DNA of 64,000 bases from QZLE01 sp033852135. GTDB lineage: Bacteria > Pseudomonadota > Gammaproteobacteria > QZLD01. Positions within the stretch are counted from its first letter, which is position 1; each line of letters opens with the position of its first letter. Location of the stretch: assembly GCA_033852135.1 (NCBI GenBank), contig JAWSVB010000010.1, forward strand, positions 186,001 to 250,000, in the 5' to 3' direction. This document shows, piece by piece, positions 9,070 through 17,545 of the stretch. The notes under the pieces are model-generated. The model saw nothing but the letters and a program-made list of their open reading frames with translations. It was not told where the DNA came from and ran no database searches. The position numbers and the translations under genes were made by a program.

Positions 9070-9840
9070 ATGGATTTAGCAACGCTGATAGGATTGATAG
9101 GAGCAACAGGTATTGTACTGTCGTCTATTATCCTTGGTGGAAGTATTGGCGTATTTATCAATATCCCTTCAATATTAGTTGTTGCTGGTGGTACAGCTTT
9201 TGCGGTAATGGCTAAATATACAATGGGGCAGTTTGTTGGTGCTTTTAAAACTGCAATGCGAGCAATTAAATTTAAAAGTGATGACCCAGTAGAGCTAATT
9301 AAATCTTTAGTAGAACTAGCAAATCTGGCTAGAAAAGAGGGGTTATTAGCTCTTGAAGGTTTTGAGTCAGAAAACGAATATATGAAAAAAGGTATTCAGT
9401 TGGTTGCGGATGGTCATGAACCAGATTTCGTACAAAAAGTTCTCAGCCAAGATAGCAATATTATCTACGCACAAAATTTCACCGGTGCGGATGTCTTTAA
9501 AGATATTGGTGATGTAGCTCCGGCGATGGGTATGATTGGAACTCTTATCGGTCTGGTACAGATGTTATCAAACATGGATGACCCAAAGGCTATTGGTCCT
9601 GCTATGGCTGTTGCACTACTAACAACTCTTTACGGAGCATTTATTGCTAACGTGCTGTCACTTCCAATTGCAAAAAAACTTGATATTAGAAATGACGAAG
9701 AGAAGATCAATAGAACATTGATACTTCAGGGACTTATTTCTATTCAAGAAGGTCTAAATCCTAGAGTTATTGAAGAACTGCTTAAAACCTACCTTCCAGC
9801 AAAGTTAAAAGCTGAATTCTCAGAGGAAGGCGGTGAATAA
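9070..9840 (+). CDS. pomA: Flagellar stator protein PomA (sodium type MotA)
   Basis: 256 residues, the usual PomA length, beginning MDLATLIGLIG as in Vibrio PomA. Four membrane helices are visible: two near the N-terminus (about 4-24 and 28-48) and two around 155-195. The conserved block GDVAPAMGMIGTLIGLV and the run MSNMDDPKAIGPAMAVALLTT match the PomA family nearly word for word. The large cytoplasmic loop (about 60-145) would contact FliG. With PomB it forms the ion channel that drives the motor, and the resemblance is to the Na+ rather than the H+ type. pomB starts 35 bp downstream. Confidence 0.95.
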   Translation: MDLATLIGLIGATGIVLSSIILGGSIGVFINIPSILVVAGGTAFAVMAKYTMGQFVGAFKTAMRAIKFKSDDPVELIKSLVELANLARKEGLLALEGFESENEYMKKGIQLVADGHEPDFVQKVLSQDSNIIYAQNFTGADVFKDIGDVAPAMGMIGTLIGLVQMLSNMDDPKAIGPAMAVALLTTLYGAFIANVLSLPIAKKLDIRNDEEKINRTLILQGLISIQEGLNPRVIEELLKTYLPAKLKAEFSEEGGE

Positions 9841-9875
9841 GATACAGTTGCCGAATAAGAATATAGGTAAAGCCG

Positions 9876-10856
9876 ATGGATGAAGAAGAAAGCGGAGGCG
9901 GTGACGGCGGAGGAGGCTCCCCGGCCTGGATGGCGACATTCGCCGATCTAATGTCACTTTTGATGTGCTTTTTCGTACTGCTTCTTGCGTTCTCTGAGAT
10001 GGATCTGCAAAAATATAAACAGGTTGCAGGTTCCATGCGTGAGGCCTTCGGTGTGCAAAGGGAAGTATTTGCCAAAGAATCCCCAATGGGAACAAGTTTT
10101 GTAGCCCGTGAATTTTCTCCAGGAAAACCAAGTAGCTCCCCACTAACTATCGCCACTCAGGCAACTGCACCAACCATGCAGCGTTGGCTTGATGTAGAGA
10201 AGGAAGGTAATCCTCAGGGTGATACTGGCGCAGGGCAGGGTGAAAGCGCTGCATTAGGTAAGAAAACTGATGATGCTAAAAAGGCTGGAACAGTTGGAAC
10301 AGCGATGTCAGAAGGGTTGGAAGGGACAACTGCCAAGCAGAAGTATATTGCCGAATTAATCGAACAATCAGCTGAAGAATCAGCTCAACTTGATGCTGAG
10401 ATGATTCAAGAAGAGATGGAAGATGAGATGGACCAAGGTCTTATCGACATAATTCGTGAAGGCCGGAAAATAATTATAAGAATCCAAGAGAAAGGCTCGT
10501 TTGCTCAAGGAACAGATAAAATTCAAGAACCATTTGGATTTGTGCTAACTAAAGTTGCGCGGGTATTAGAGACCGTGGAAGGAAGAATAGTAGTAGCAGG
10601 GCATACCGATAATATACCAGTCAGGGGAAACAGATATCGATCCAACTGGGATTTATCCTCAGCACGTGCAGTTTCAGTAGCGCATAAGCTCCTGCAAGAG
10701 GGGGTGATAGAAGAGAAAAGGATGACAGTTCAAGGGATGGCTGGGAACGATCCTTTAGCAAATAATGAATCGATCGAGGGAAGAGCACTTAATCGCAGGG
10801 TAGAGATAACAGTAATCAAGGGACGAGATATCGAACTTGATGATGACCAGTTTTAG
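9876..10856 (+). CDS. pomB: Flagellar stator protein PomB (MotB family)
   Basis: 326 residues. A glycine- and acid-rich N-terminus leads into one membrane helix (WMATFADLMSLLMCFFVLLL) with the ion-binding aspartate at position 24, the same position as in Vibrio PomB. A plug/linker region (about 50-190) follows, then an OmpA-like peptidoglycan-binding domain (about 195-320) with AGHTDNIPV and NWDLSSARAV. It anchors the stator to the cell wall and carries the ion. It pairs with pomA immediately upstream. Confidence 0.95.
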   Translation: MDEEESGGGDGGGGSPAWMATFADLMSLLMCFFVLLLAFSEMDLQKYKQVAGSMREAFGVQREVFAKESPMGTSFVAREFSPGKPSSSPLTIATQATAPTMQRWLDVEKEGNPQGDTGAGQGESAALGKKTDDAKKAGTVGTAMSEGLEGTTAKQKYIAELIEQSAEESAQLDAEMIQEEMEDEMDQGLIDIIREGRKIIIRIQEKGSFAQGTDKIQEPFGFVLTKVARVLETVEGRIVVAGHTDNIPVRGNRYRSNWDLSSARAVSVAHKLLQEGVIEEKRMTVQGMAGNDPLANNESIEGRALNRRVEITVIKGRDIELDDDQF

Positions 10857-11037
10857 CTCGTATTTAATAAGACCATTAATTGCATTAAAGCAAGCTAATC
10901 TCAATCTTTTACAAGAGCCTGTGGGTGATTTTGCAAAAAGATAGTTTATACTGAAAATACCAGTGTGCGTAGGTTGATTTTAGCTTATTATTAGCTAACA
11001 ATAATATATATGATAGATTCCGCCAAGGAGATGGTTG

Positions 11038-11661
11038 ATGGGTAAGTTTGATGATACCCCACTTGAAGATCACATGAGTGATGAGAGACGAAAGTACTTT
11101 CGTATAGATGATCATGTGATGTTGAAATATAGATTAGTACCAGAGGAAGAGGTGCAATTTACCCTTGATCGTTTGCGTACACCATTACCAAATGCCTTCT
11201 CATTATCATCTGACTTTGCTGAACTAAAACAAGAGATGGTTGTTTTAAAACGCTCTGTTGAACGGACCTCGCCTCAGGTCGCGCAATATCTTGCATTAAT
11301 AGATAAAAAAATGGATATGGTTGCCAAAGTACTACTAATTCAAAACATGGGGTCTGATGAACATTTATGGCGCAAAGTGAATCTAGGTGCAGGCGGAATG
11401 TCGTTTGATTCACATGTAGAGATATCTGAAGGTGCAGTACTAGAGATTAAGCTTGGACTCTTGCCATCACATGCAGGGCTAAGAACGCTAGGCAAAGTGA
11501 TTCGGTGTAGCAAAAGAGACGAAAATAAAACAGGTTACGAAGTTGCAGTATGCTTTATTCATGTGCGTGATTCAGACCGAGAACTATTGGTCCAGCACGT
11601 ATTGTGGAGACAGGCCCAGACTTTGCGTGAGCAAAGAGAAGGCAAAACAGTACTAAATTAA
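11038..11661 (+). CDS. PilZ-like protein with helical insertion
   Basis: 207 residues from the ATG at 11038; a TTG sits one codon earlier, but AAGGAG 8-13 bp before the ATG favours the ATG. The N-terminus has a PilZ-type arginine motif (ERRKYFR). A segment of about 80 residues predicted helical (about 45-125) separates it from the rest of the barrel (KVNLGAGGMSF onward). The usual DxSxxG motif reads NLGAGG, without the serine. This layout, a PilZ barrel with inserted long helices and eroded c-di-GMP motifs, recalls the tetrameric XCC6012-type PilZ proteins. That comparison is from memory of the family and is not proven. It lies directly after pomAB, so a role at the motor is plausible. Confidence 0.7.
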   Translation: MGKFDDTPLEDHMSDERRKYFRIDDHVMLKYRLVPEEEVQFTLDRLRTPLPNAFSLSSDFAELKQEMVVLKRSVERTSPQVAQYLALIDKKMDMVAKVLLIQNMGSDEHLWRKVNLGAGGMSFDSHVEISEGAVLEIKLGLLPSHAGLRTLGKVIRCSKRDENKTGYEVAVCFIHVRDSDRELLVQHVLWRQAQTLREQREGKTVLN

Positions 11662-11695
11662 TAATTTTCTTAACAAAAACTTATGCGGAGTTGTA

Positions 11696-12001
11696 ATGGC
11701 TATAAACGACAAAGGATATAATGAAAAACGTGATTTTTTCAGGATGATGGTAGAAGCCAAAATTAAATATACCATTCCAGGTTCAAGTGAAAAATACGAT
11801 GGTGAGACAGAAGATCTAAGTGCCACAGGAATCATGTTTAATACTGCTCATAACCTAAAAGTTGGGCAGCAGATTGAAATTGAGGTACTGCCTAATGCAA
11901 GTCAATTGCATCCACTGAAAGCAACCGTTGATATTATTCGTGTCGATGTGAATAAAGATGGTAAATTTGTTGTTGCTGGGAATATGAACAACGTAAAGTA
12001 G
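11696..12001 (+). CDS. Single-domain PilZ protein (c-di-GMP receptor)
   Basis: 101 residues, a minimal PilZ barrel. It carries an arginine motif (KRDFFR) near the N-terminus and a full DLSATGI (DxSxxG) motif, the two elements that bind c-di-GMP. A GGAG ribosome site lies 5 bp before the ATG. It follows the larger PilZ-like gene by 34 bp, in the same direction as pomAB. The intact motifs make this the better c-di-GMP-sensing candidate of the pair. Confidence 0.88.
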   Translation: MAINDKGYNEKRDFFRMMVEAKIKYTIPGSSEKYDGETEDLSATGIMFNTAHNLKVGQQIEIEVLPNASQLHPLKATVDIIRVDVNKDGKFVVAGNMNNVK

Positions 12002-12133
12002 CTGACTTTTCAGCTTATTATCAATATAAGTGGGTGCTATAAGGGCCATAAGGCCTTAAAAGGCGTTAGCAATATATCTAACAGCCATAGTTTTTTTGCT
12101 CATTATGTTATTGCCAAATATTAAGTACTCTAA

Positions 12134-12697
12134 ATGAAAAAAATCCTCCTACTTTTTATTCTTTTATCAACATTTGCACAGGCAGAGATACCTCGCGTTA
12201 GGCCTGCGAAATGGGCACAGCCAATAATCGCAACAGATCTAGAAAATTGGCACCAAATAGATGACAAAGTATTTAGATCATCGCAGCCAGGTGCAGATGA
12301 TATGCCGTTATTGCAACAATTAAATATCACAGACATATTAAATCTAAGATCCATCCATACAGATAATGATGAGGCAAAAAATACCTCAATCAAGCTGCAC
12401 CATATAAAAACAAATGCAGGAGACATCTCGCCTGATGAGATTGTTCAAGCCTTAAAAATAATCACAACAACTAAAGGGAGGATACTAGTTCACTGCTGGC
12501 ATGGTTCAGATAGAACCGGTGCTGTAATTGCTAGTTATAGAATAGTAGTTCAAGGTTGGAATAAAGAAGAAGCTATAGATGAAATGGTAAATGGTGGCTA
12601 TGGATTTCATGCGATTTTTAGCAATATAGTTCCAACTATAAAAGGTCTAGAAGTAGAAAAAATAAGGAAAGACCTTAATATCAAACGCCATTTTTAA
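12134..12697 (+). CDS. Secreted dual-specificity/tyrosine phosphatase-like protein
   Basis: 187 residues. A signal peptide (MKKILLLFILLSTFAQA, cleavage near residue 17) directs it to the periplasm or beyond. The catalytic loop HCWHGSDRTG gives Cys121 and Arg127 of the CX5R motif used by cysteine phosphatases. An aspartate-bearing stretch (NAGDISPDE) may supply the general acid. Proteins of this type are called dual-specificity phosphatase family, but the substrate is unknown. It stands alone, with more than 120 bp on each side. Confidence 0.8.
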   Translation: MKKILLLFILLSTFAQAEIPRVRPAKWAQPIIATDLENWHQIDDKVFRSSQPGADDMPLLQQLNITDILNLRSIHTDNDEAKNTSIKLHHIKTNAGDISPDEIVQALKIITTTKGRILVHCWHGSDRTGAVIASYRIVVQGWNKEEAIDEMVNGGYGFHAIFSNIVPTIKGLEVEKIRKDLNIKRHF

Positions 12698-12823
12698 TTT
12701 AAGTAAATACCGCTCAATTAATAGTCCACCTATGTTTAATTTAATAAGCACATAATGTAAACAAGAGTAAACTTAGATCATAAAATATGGTTAAAAAAAT
12801 GCGTATAAATAATGGGGATGTAG

Positions 12824-13366
12824 ATGCCAATAACACCTTTCCATATTGGGCCAGGAGTTTTAATTAAATCGGTACTGCAGCAAAGATTTAGTTTAACAAT
12901 GTTCGCTTTTTCGCAAGGTTTAATAGATATTCAGCCAGTACTAGTTATTTTACTTGGTAAGGGACATCTCCACGGATTTACCCATACATACCTAGGTGCA
13001 ATAATATTGGCATTGATAGCAACAGTTGTTGGCAAGCCAGTCTGCGAATGGTTGTTAAAATCTTGGAATAAGACCCCGGAAATATCCAAAGATAGTACAT
13101 TTATGGTAAGTACTAAAATTACATGGAAAACGGCTTTGCTAAGCTCAATTATTGGAACCTACAGCCATATAATTCTTGATAGTTTCATGCATTCAGATAT
13201 TCAGCCTTTTTATCCATTTTCAATAGAAAACTCATTTGTATCACAAATACCGTTAACATCTTTGCATCTATTTTGTATTATCAGTGGGGCTACTGGATTA
13301 ATCATAATATGTATAATAGCCGCTATAAATAAATATAAGAAAGGTGCAAGTGTCCTTGATGACTGA
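12824..13366 (+). CDS. Membrane-bound metal-dependent hydrolase-like protein
   Basis: 180 residues with about four membrane helices. The N-terminal MPITPFHIGPG, HGFTHT and SHIILDSFMHSD carry the scattered His/Asp residues typical of the YdjM/DUF457-like membrane 'metal-dependent hydrolase' group, for which no firm activity is known. The 3' end overlaps the next gene, which suggests coupling. I place it in this group by motif pattern only. Confidence 0.6.
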   Translation: MPITPFHIGPGVLIKSVLQQRFSLTMFAFSQGLIDIQPVLVILLGKGHLHGFTHTYLGAIILALIATVVGKPVCEWLLKSWNKTPEISKDSTFMVSTKITWKTALLSSIIGTYSHIILDSFMHSDIQPFYPFSIENSFVSQIPLTSLHLFCIISGATGLIIICIIAAINKYKKGASVLDD

Positions 13367-13769
13367 ATTAGATGAATTTGTTTTATTAAGAACCTGTAAT
13401 AGTAAACAGGAAGCAAGTCTTATCGAATCAGCTTTAGATGAAGATGGAATCTACCCTCGCTTCGTTCCAAGTAAAACTTACAGTAAGTCTACATGTTGCA
13501 AGTGTGGAACACCAAATATTGATCTATTAGTACGCTTTACGCAAAAGCAGCGTGCCCTAGAGTTAATAGAAGAGATGGAGAAACAGCTTGAGGAAGCAGC
13601 CATCTATTCCAAGCCTGTTAAAGAAAAAGTAAAACCAAAAAATGACCTACAGCAACAGATAATTTCAGAAGAGAAAGATAAAACTGCTGATGTTATTTTC
13701 AATGGTTTAACAGTGTTTATAAGTGTCATGGTAGTTATCGGCTTTTTAATTTTTATTGTTTCAAACTAA
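13359..13769 (+). CDS. DUF2007-like protein with C-terminal membrane anchor
   Basis: About 136 residues from the ATG at 13359; in-frame GTG codons at 13344 and 13350 are alternative starts nearer the AAAGG sequence. Residues 8-80 (LLRTCNSKQEASLIESALDEDGI and the DLLVRF strand) resemble DUF2007, the 'putative signal transducing protein' fold, with a CCKCG cysteine cluster. A charged linker leads to one C-terminal membrane helix. It overlaps the 3' end of the hydrolase-like gene by 8 bp, so the two are probably translated together. Function unknown. Confidence 0.7.
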   Translation: MTELDEFVLLRTCNSKQEASLIESALDEDGIYPRFVPSKTYSKSTCCKCGTPNIDLLVRFTQKQRALELIEEMEKQLEEAAIYSKPVKEKVKPKNDLQQQIISEEKDKTADVIFNGLTVFISVMVVIGFLIFIVSN

Positions 13770-13793
13770 AAAGCCTCTATTTTCGGCCGTTAG
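13767..13793 (+). promoter_or_regulatory. Candidate sigma-28 (FliA) promoter for the chemoreceptor
   Basis: TAAA, a 15-nt spacer and GCCGTTAG match the FliA pattern TAAA-N15-GCCGATAA at all four -35 positions and six of eight -10 positions. It lies about 235 bp before the methyl-accepting chemotaxis gene, a class often driven by FliA. The long leader makes the assignment tentative. Confidence 0.45.
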
Positions 13794-14027
13794 TGATATA
13801 TCCAATATTGATAATCAATTTAATAATAAAAGCGATATTTAGTTTTCTCTTATAATCTTTTTTACTTTAAAACCAGAGTTTTTTATCTAACCCCTAATTT
13901 TAGTCATTAAATTGCCGCTAAATTCACTTCAAAACAAGAATTTGTATTTAAAAGATCTATACTTAAAAATTGAGAATTTATATTTTTTATATAGTTTTGA
14001 TTTCAGAATAACTGTGAGATTTTCACC

Positions 14028-15902
14028 ATGATTAAAGCATCAATCAAACAGCAAATAGGTTTAGTGGCCGTCATAACTGTAGTTGGAATTTTACTTCTAC
14101 TGGGGTTGCAGCGCACAAGTCGTGAAAAAATTGGGGCAATGGAAGAATTGCGTTCACAATTGCTTACGGTTGAGGCTGATATGCTAGTTTTGCGTAAGAA
14201 TGAAAAAGATTTTCTTATCACTAAAGATGTAGAACATGTTGATAAGTTTATTGAAAACCATAAATTAATGCTTAAACAGTCAAATGAACTTGTAGAAGGG
14301 CTAGAAAGCCATGATCTGGATCATGAAACAGCAGATAAAGTAATAAGTATCTTAAACGAATATAAAAAAGAGTTTTTAGCAGTTGTTGGTATCCAAAAGA
14401 AGATCGGTTTAGATCCAAAAAGTGGTTTGTACGGAAGCCTTCGTGAAGCAGTTCATCAAGCAGAAGAGAAAATATTTCAACAGTTTAATGATAAGCTAGC
14501 TAAAGATATGTTGATGCTAAGGCGTAGAGAAAAAAATTACATGTTGCGCTTTGATAGTAAATATATTGATAAGTTTGATAATGATTTGATTGTATTTAAT
14601 CAGGGCTTAAAAAATGAATATATGCCGGAAGGCACAAGGCAGCAAATAACTGACCTTATGCAACAATACGATCAATTTTTTAAGAGATTTACTCAAGCCA
14701 ATATTGAGTTAGGGCTTTCAACAAATACAGGTGCATATGCAAAGTTAGTATCTGTGGTTAATGAGGGTGAAAAGCAATTAGAAAAATTGCATAAAAGCAC
14801 AGAAAAAGATATTGAATCAGAAGAGGAGGCATCAACTAATACATTGATAGCTCTAGCTTTGATTCTAGTCGTATTGGTTATTGTGGCTGTTATGTTTGTA
14901 ATGAAATCGATAACTAAGCCAATTGGAGTTTTCGCTGACTTAATGTCTAAATCAGCAAAAGATTTAGATATAACAGTGCATGCAGATGAAGATGCACCAC
15001 GTGAAATAGCAATAATGGCTAAATCATTCAACAGTATGATGGGTGAATTTAATAGTGCAATTGCTCAAATTAGTAGTATAACTTCAGATTTAAACAATGC
15101 TTCAGGCACACTTGATGGAGTGTCGGCTACTGTTAATAATGTAGTCTCAGAGCAGTTGAATGAATCTGAAAAAGTTTCAATTGCAATGAATGAGATGACA
15201 GCAACTGTAGCTGACGTAGCGCTAAACGCAAATACAGCGGCTTCAGCAGCTGAATCTGCTGATACTCAGGCACACCAGGGTAATGATGTTGTATCTGAGA
15301 ATCAGTCAGAGATATCTATCCTGGCACAAAATGTAAACGAAGCTTCGATTGTAATTGGTGAGTTAAGTAAAGAGAGTGAGAACATTGGAACAGTTCTGAG
15401 TGTAATTCGAGAAATTGCTGAGCAGACTAATCTTCTCGCTCTTAATGCAGCGATTGAAGCTGCACGTGCTGGTGAACAAGGGCGTGGATTTGCCGTTGTT
15501 GCTGATGAAGTACGTACTCTTGCGCAACGTTCGCAAGAATCTACTGAAGAGATTAAAACAATTGTAGAGCGTTTGCAGCAAACTGCTGAGCAAGCTGTTG
15601 AAGCAATGGAAACAGGTAAAGAGCAAGCGCAAAAAAGTGTAGAAAGATCTCATGTTGCATCTGATATTTTAAAAGTGATACAAGAAGCGATATCCTCAAT
15701 TAAGGATATGAACTTCCAGATAGCAACAGCATCTGAAGAGCAATCAGCAGTATCTGAAGAGATAAACCGTAATATTGTTAATATCACTGATATAACCAAG
15801 CAAACTAGTGAAAGTGCAAATCAAGCGGTTCATGCTGGAAAATCACTTTCTGAAACGGCTAATCGCATTACAGATATTGTGCAAAAGTTTAAAACTTCAT
15901 AG
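14028..15902 (+). CDS. Methyl-accepting chemotaxis protein with HBM-type sensor
   Basis: 624 residues. One membrane helix (about 10-28), a purely helical periplasmic domain (about 35-270), a second helix (about 273-293), HAMP (about 295-345) and the signalling hairpin tip EQTNLLALNAAIEAARAGE with GRGFAVVADEVRTLA. The sensor contains two similar helix pairs, seen as RKNEKDFLI and RRREKNYML about 120 residues apart. That is the mark of the helical bimodular (HBM) domain, which binds small organic acids in the studied cases. It has no C-terminal NWETF-like pentapeptide. It would signal to CheA/CheY, which are not in this window. Confidence 0.93.
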   Translation: MIKASIKQQIGLVAVITVVGILLLLGLQRTSREKIGAMEELRSQLLTVEADMLVLRKNEKDFLITKDVEHVDKFIENHKLMLKQSNELVEGLESHDLDHETADKVISILNEYKKEFLAVVGIQKKIGLDPKSGLYGSLREAVHQAEEKIFQQFNDKLAKDMLMLRRREKNYMLRFDSKYIDKFDNDLIVFNQGLKNEYMPEGTRQQITDLMQQYDQFFKRFTQANIELGLSTNTGAYAKLVSVVNEGEKQLEKLHKSTEKDIESEEEASTNTLIALALILVVLVIVAVMFVMKSITKPIGVFADLMSKSAKDLDITVHADEDAPREIAIMAKSFNSMMGEFNSAIAQISSITSDLNNASGTLDGVSATVNNVVSEQLNESEKVSIAMNEMTATVADVALNANTAASAAESADTQAHQGNDVVSENQSEISILAQNVNEASIVIGELSKESENIGTVLSVIREIAEQTNLLALNAAIEAARAGEQGRGFAVVADEVRTLAQRSQESTEEIKTIVERLQQTAEQAVEAMETGKEQAQKSVERSHVASDILKVIQEAISSIKDMNFQIATASEEQSAVSEEINRNIVNITDITKQTSESANQAVHAGKSLSETANRITDIVQKFKTS

Positions 15903-15920
15903 TATTGAATACAGTGTTCT

Positions 15921-15940
15921 GGGGCTGAAAAATCAGCCCC
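15921..15940. terminator. Hairpin between convergent genes
   Basis: A perfect 8-bp stem, GGGGCTGA / TCAGCCCC, with an AAAA loop between the chemoreceptor stop and the convergent zinc-ribbon stop. There is no clear T tract, so it may be an mRNA 3' end stabiliser or a weak two-way terminator. Confidence 0.6.
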
Positions 15941-15950
15941 GTTCAACACT

Positions 15951-16496
15951 CTACTTGCTTGCAAGATAAACTAAAATATCCTCTTTGAATTTTGAGGTGT
16001 CCAACACTTTTTTAAACTCATCTACAATAGTGGTGGTTTCATCGCCAATTGTACCCTTTAAAATCTCTCGCCGTTTATTAGCGCTAGACTCTTTGTTTAT
16101 CTTTTTTTGCCAACTTTGTGTAAATACCTTTGGCAAAGAGAAAGATAGGTTTAGTTGTTTTAAAAGTTCCCATTCACCACCATCAAGCCACGCCTCATCG
16201 CATGAGTGGCAAACATCAAGATGGTTTTTAACCTTGCTGTCCATTTTATATTTTGTCATCAATTTACCGCATTTAGGGCAAGAAATAGCTGTCTTAGTAT
16301 CACCAGTAGCAGATAAAGAAATATCATCTGAAAAAACAGGCTCGGCACAGCTTTTTTCTGCCCAATCACGGTAGAAGAAAAGAGGTATTAACTTACCATC
16401 ACATTTATGACAATTCGCAGCCAAAAGGCCATCTTCAACTTTAGAAACTCTAAGATCAGCTTTATCACATTTAGGACATTTCATTAAACTACTCAC
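15951..16496 (-). CDS. Zinc-ribbon (TFIIB-type) protein
   Basis: 181 residues if the GTG at 16496 is used; an ATG four codons in (16484) is an alternative. Three Cys-pair sets are visible: CPKC/CHKC near the N-terminus and CPKC/CHSC at about 75-100, the latter followed by DEAWLDGGEWELL. That last signature is typical of the zf-TFIIB 'transcription factor zinc-finger' family in bacteria, whose role is not established. The C-terminal 70 residues are helical. It is convergent with the chemoreceptor and divergent from yqiJ. Confidence 0.75.
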   Translation of the reverse strand: MSSLMKCPKCDKADLRVSKVEDGLLAANCHKCDGKLIPLFFYRDWAEKSCAEPVFSDDISLSATGDTKTAISCPKCGKLMTKYKMDSKVKNHLDVCHSCDEAWLDGGEWELLKQLNLSFSLPKVFTQSWQKKINKESSANKRREILKGTIGDETTTIVDEFKKVLDTSKFKEDILVYLASK

Positions 16497-16708
16497 AATT
16501 TTATTAAGTTAATTATTGGGTGATAGTAGCAGAAGTAACCGTGGATATTAATGTTTCAAATTATATATATTGTTGATATGATGAATTTAATAAAGAGTTA
16601 TATATTCGATGTTTTTATGGAGATAAATGCATCGTTAATTGGGGTAGAAATTGATGGGGAATCATTTCTTATTTTAATCTTTAAAACCTAATGTTAATGG
16701 AAGATTAC

Positions 16709-17413
16709 ATGAAAGAGTTTTTAGATATTGTTATTCAATTTCCAACCGTCATGTTCACAGTTCTACTTGGTGTTATCGTCCTGTATTGGATGTTAGCCGT
16801 ATTTGGTGTGTTTGATCTGGATGTATTGGATTTTGACTTTGATTTGGATCTCGATGCCGACGTAGACTTAGATCTGGATGCTGATGTAGGTGATGCTGGT
16901 GATACGCATACAAGTCACACTGGCATAGGTGGCTTTATGGCTGCTTTGGGATTAGTCGGGGTTCCAGTTACCGTAATTGTTAGCTTGATAGTGATGTGGT
17001 GTTGGTTACTTACGCTGCTGTATGGAGCATATTTACAACCAATGTTACCTGATTGGGGTTTGACCTGGGCTATATCTGCGGTAGTTGTATTTGTAAGTTT
17101 TATTATAAGCCTGTTCCTTACACAGTTTTCTATTAAACCTCTGCAGCCTCTTTTTGAGCATGAAGGAAAAGCTTTGGGCAATAAGGATATTGTTGGGCAA
17201 CTATGCGAAGTTATTACCGGAAGGGTAGATGATAAATTTGGCCAGGCTCGATACAACAAAGATGGCGCGGGTTTAATAATTGAAGTTAGAAATATGAGTG
17301 GAGCTGTTCTTAAAAAAGGGAATACTGCTCTTATAGTTGGTTATAGTGCGGAGAAGATGACCTACAGGGTAGAGCCGTATGAAAACAATTCGTATGAAAT
17401 TGAAGTTAAGTAA
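16709..17413 (+). CDS. yqiJ: YqiJ-like OB-fold membrane protein (NfeD-related)
   Basis: 234 residues from the ATG at 16709, chosen because GGAAG lies 5 bp upstream; an ATG at 16691 would add six residues. One N-terminal helix is followed by a striking alternating Asp/hydrophobic tract (about residues 35-68), then two or three helices and a C-terminal OB-like beta domain (about 155-230; GQLCEVITGRVDDKFGQARY). The same order is seen in E. coli YqiJ and related NfeD-like partners of flotillins. The flotillin gene is 132 bp downstream and the giant AAA+ gene follows, so this is the first gene of the cluster. Confidence 0.8.
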   Translation: MKEFLDIVIQFPTVMFTVLLGVIVLYWMLAVFGVFDLDVLDFDFDLDLDADVDLDLDADVGDAGDTHTSHTGIGGFMAALGLVGVPVTVIVSLIVMWCWLLTLLYGAYLQPMLPDWGLTWAISAVVVFVSFIISLFLTQFSIKPLQPLFEHEGKALGNKDIVGQLCEVITGRVDDKFGQARYNKDGAGLIIEVRNMSGAVLKKGNTALIVGYSAEKMTYRVEPYENNSYEIEVK

Positions 17414-17440
17414 AGGTTGGTTGTTTCAATAACTAATAAG

Positions 17441-17492
17441 CGGTCATACCGGCGAAGGCCGGTATCCAGTGTTTTATTTCTGGCTGCTGGAT
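17441..17492. repeat. REP-type palindrome
   Basis: A perfect 8-bp inverted repeat ATACCGGC / GCCGGTAT (17446-17453 and 17458-17465) with a GAAG loop sits inside the common proteobacterial REP sequence GTCATACCGGCGAAGG. Flanking ATCCAG / CTGGAT arms extend it. It lies in the yqiJ-yqiK gap and may stabilise or attenuate the transcript. Confidence 0.8.
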
Positions 17493-17545
17493 CGTCAGTA
17501 TTTTTTATATAAATTTATGATTAAGTAAAAAAATAAGGAGTTAAA

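Noticed and set aside
12036..12070. GGCC-rich palindrome with GGCGTTAGC as an attC site
   Set aside because: The short TAAGGCCTTA palindrome and one GTTAGC box lack a second paired box and no cassette-like gene is attached.
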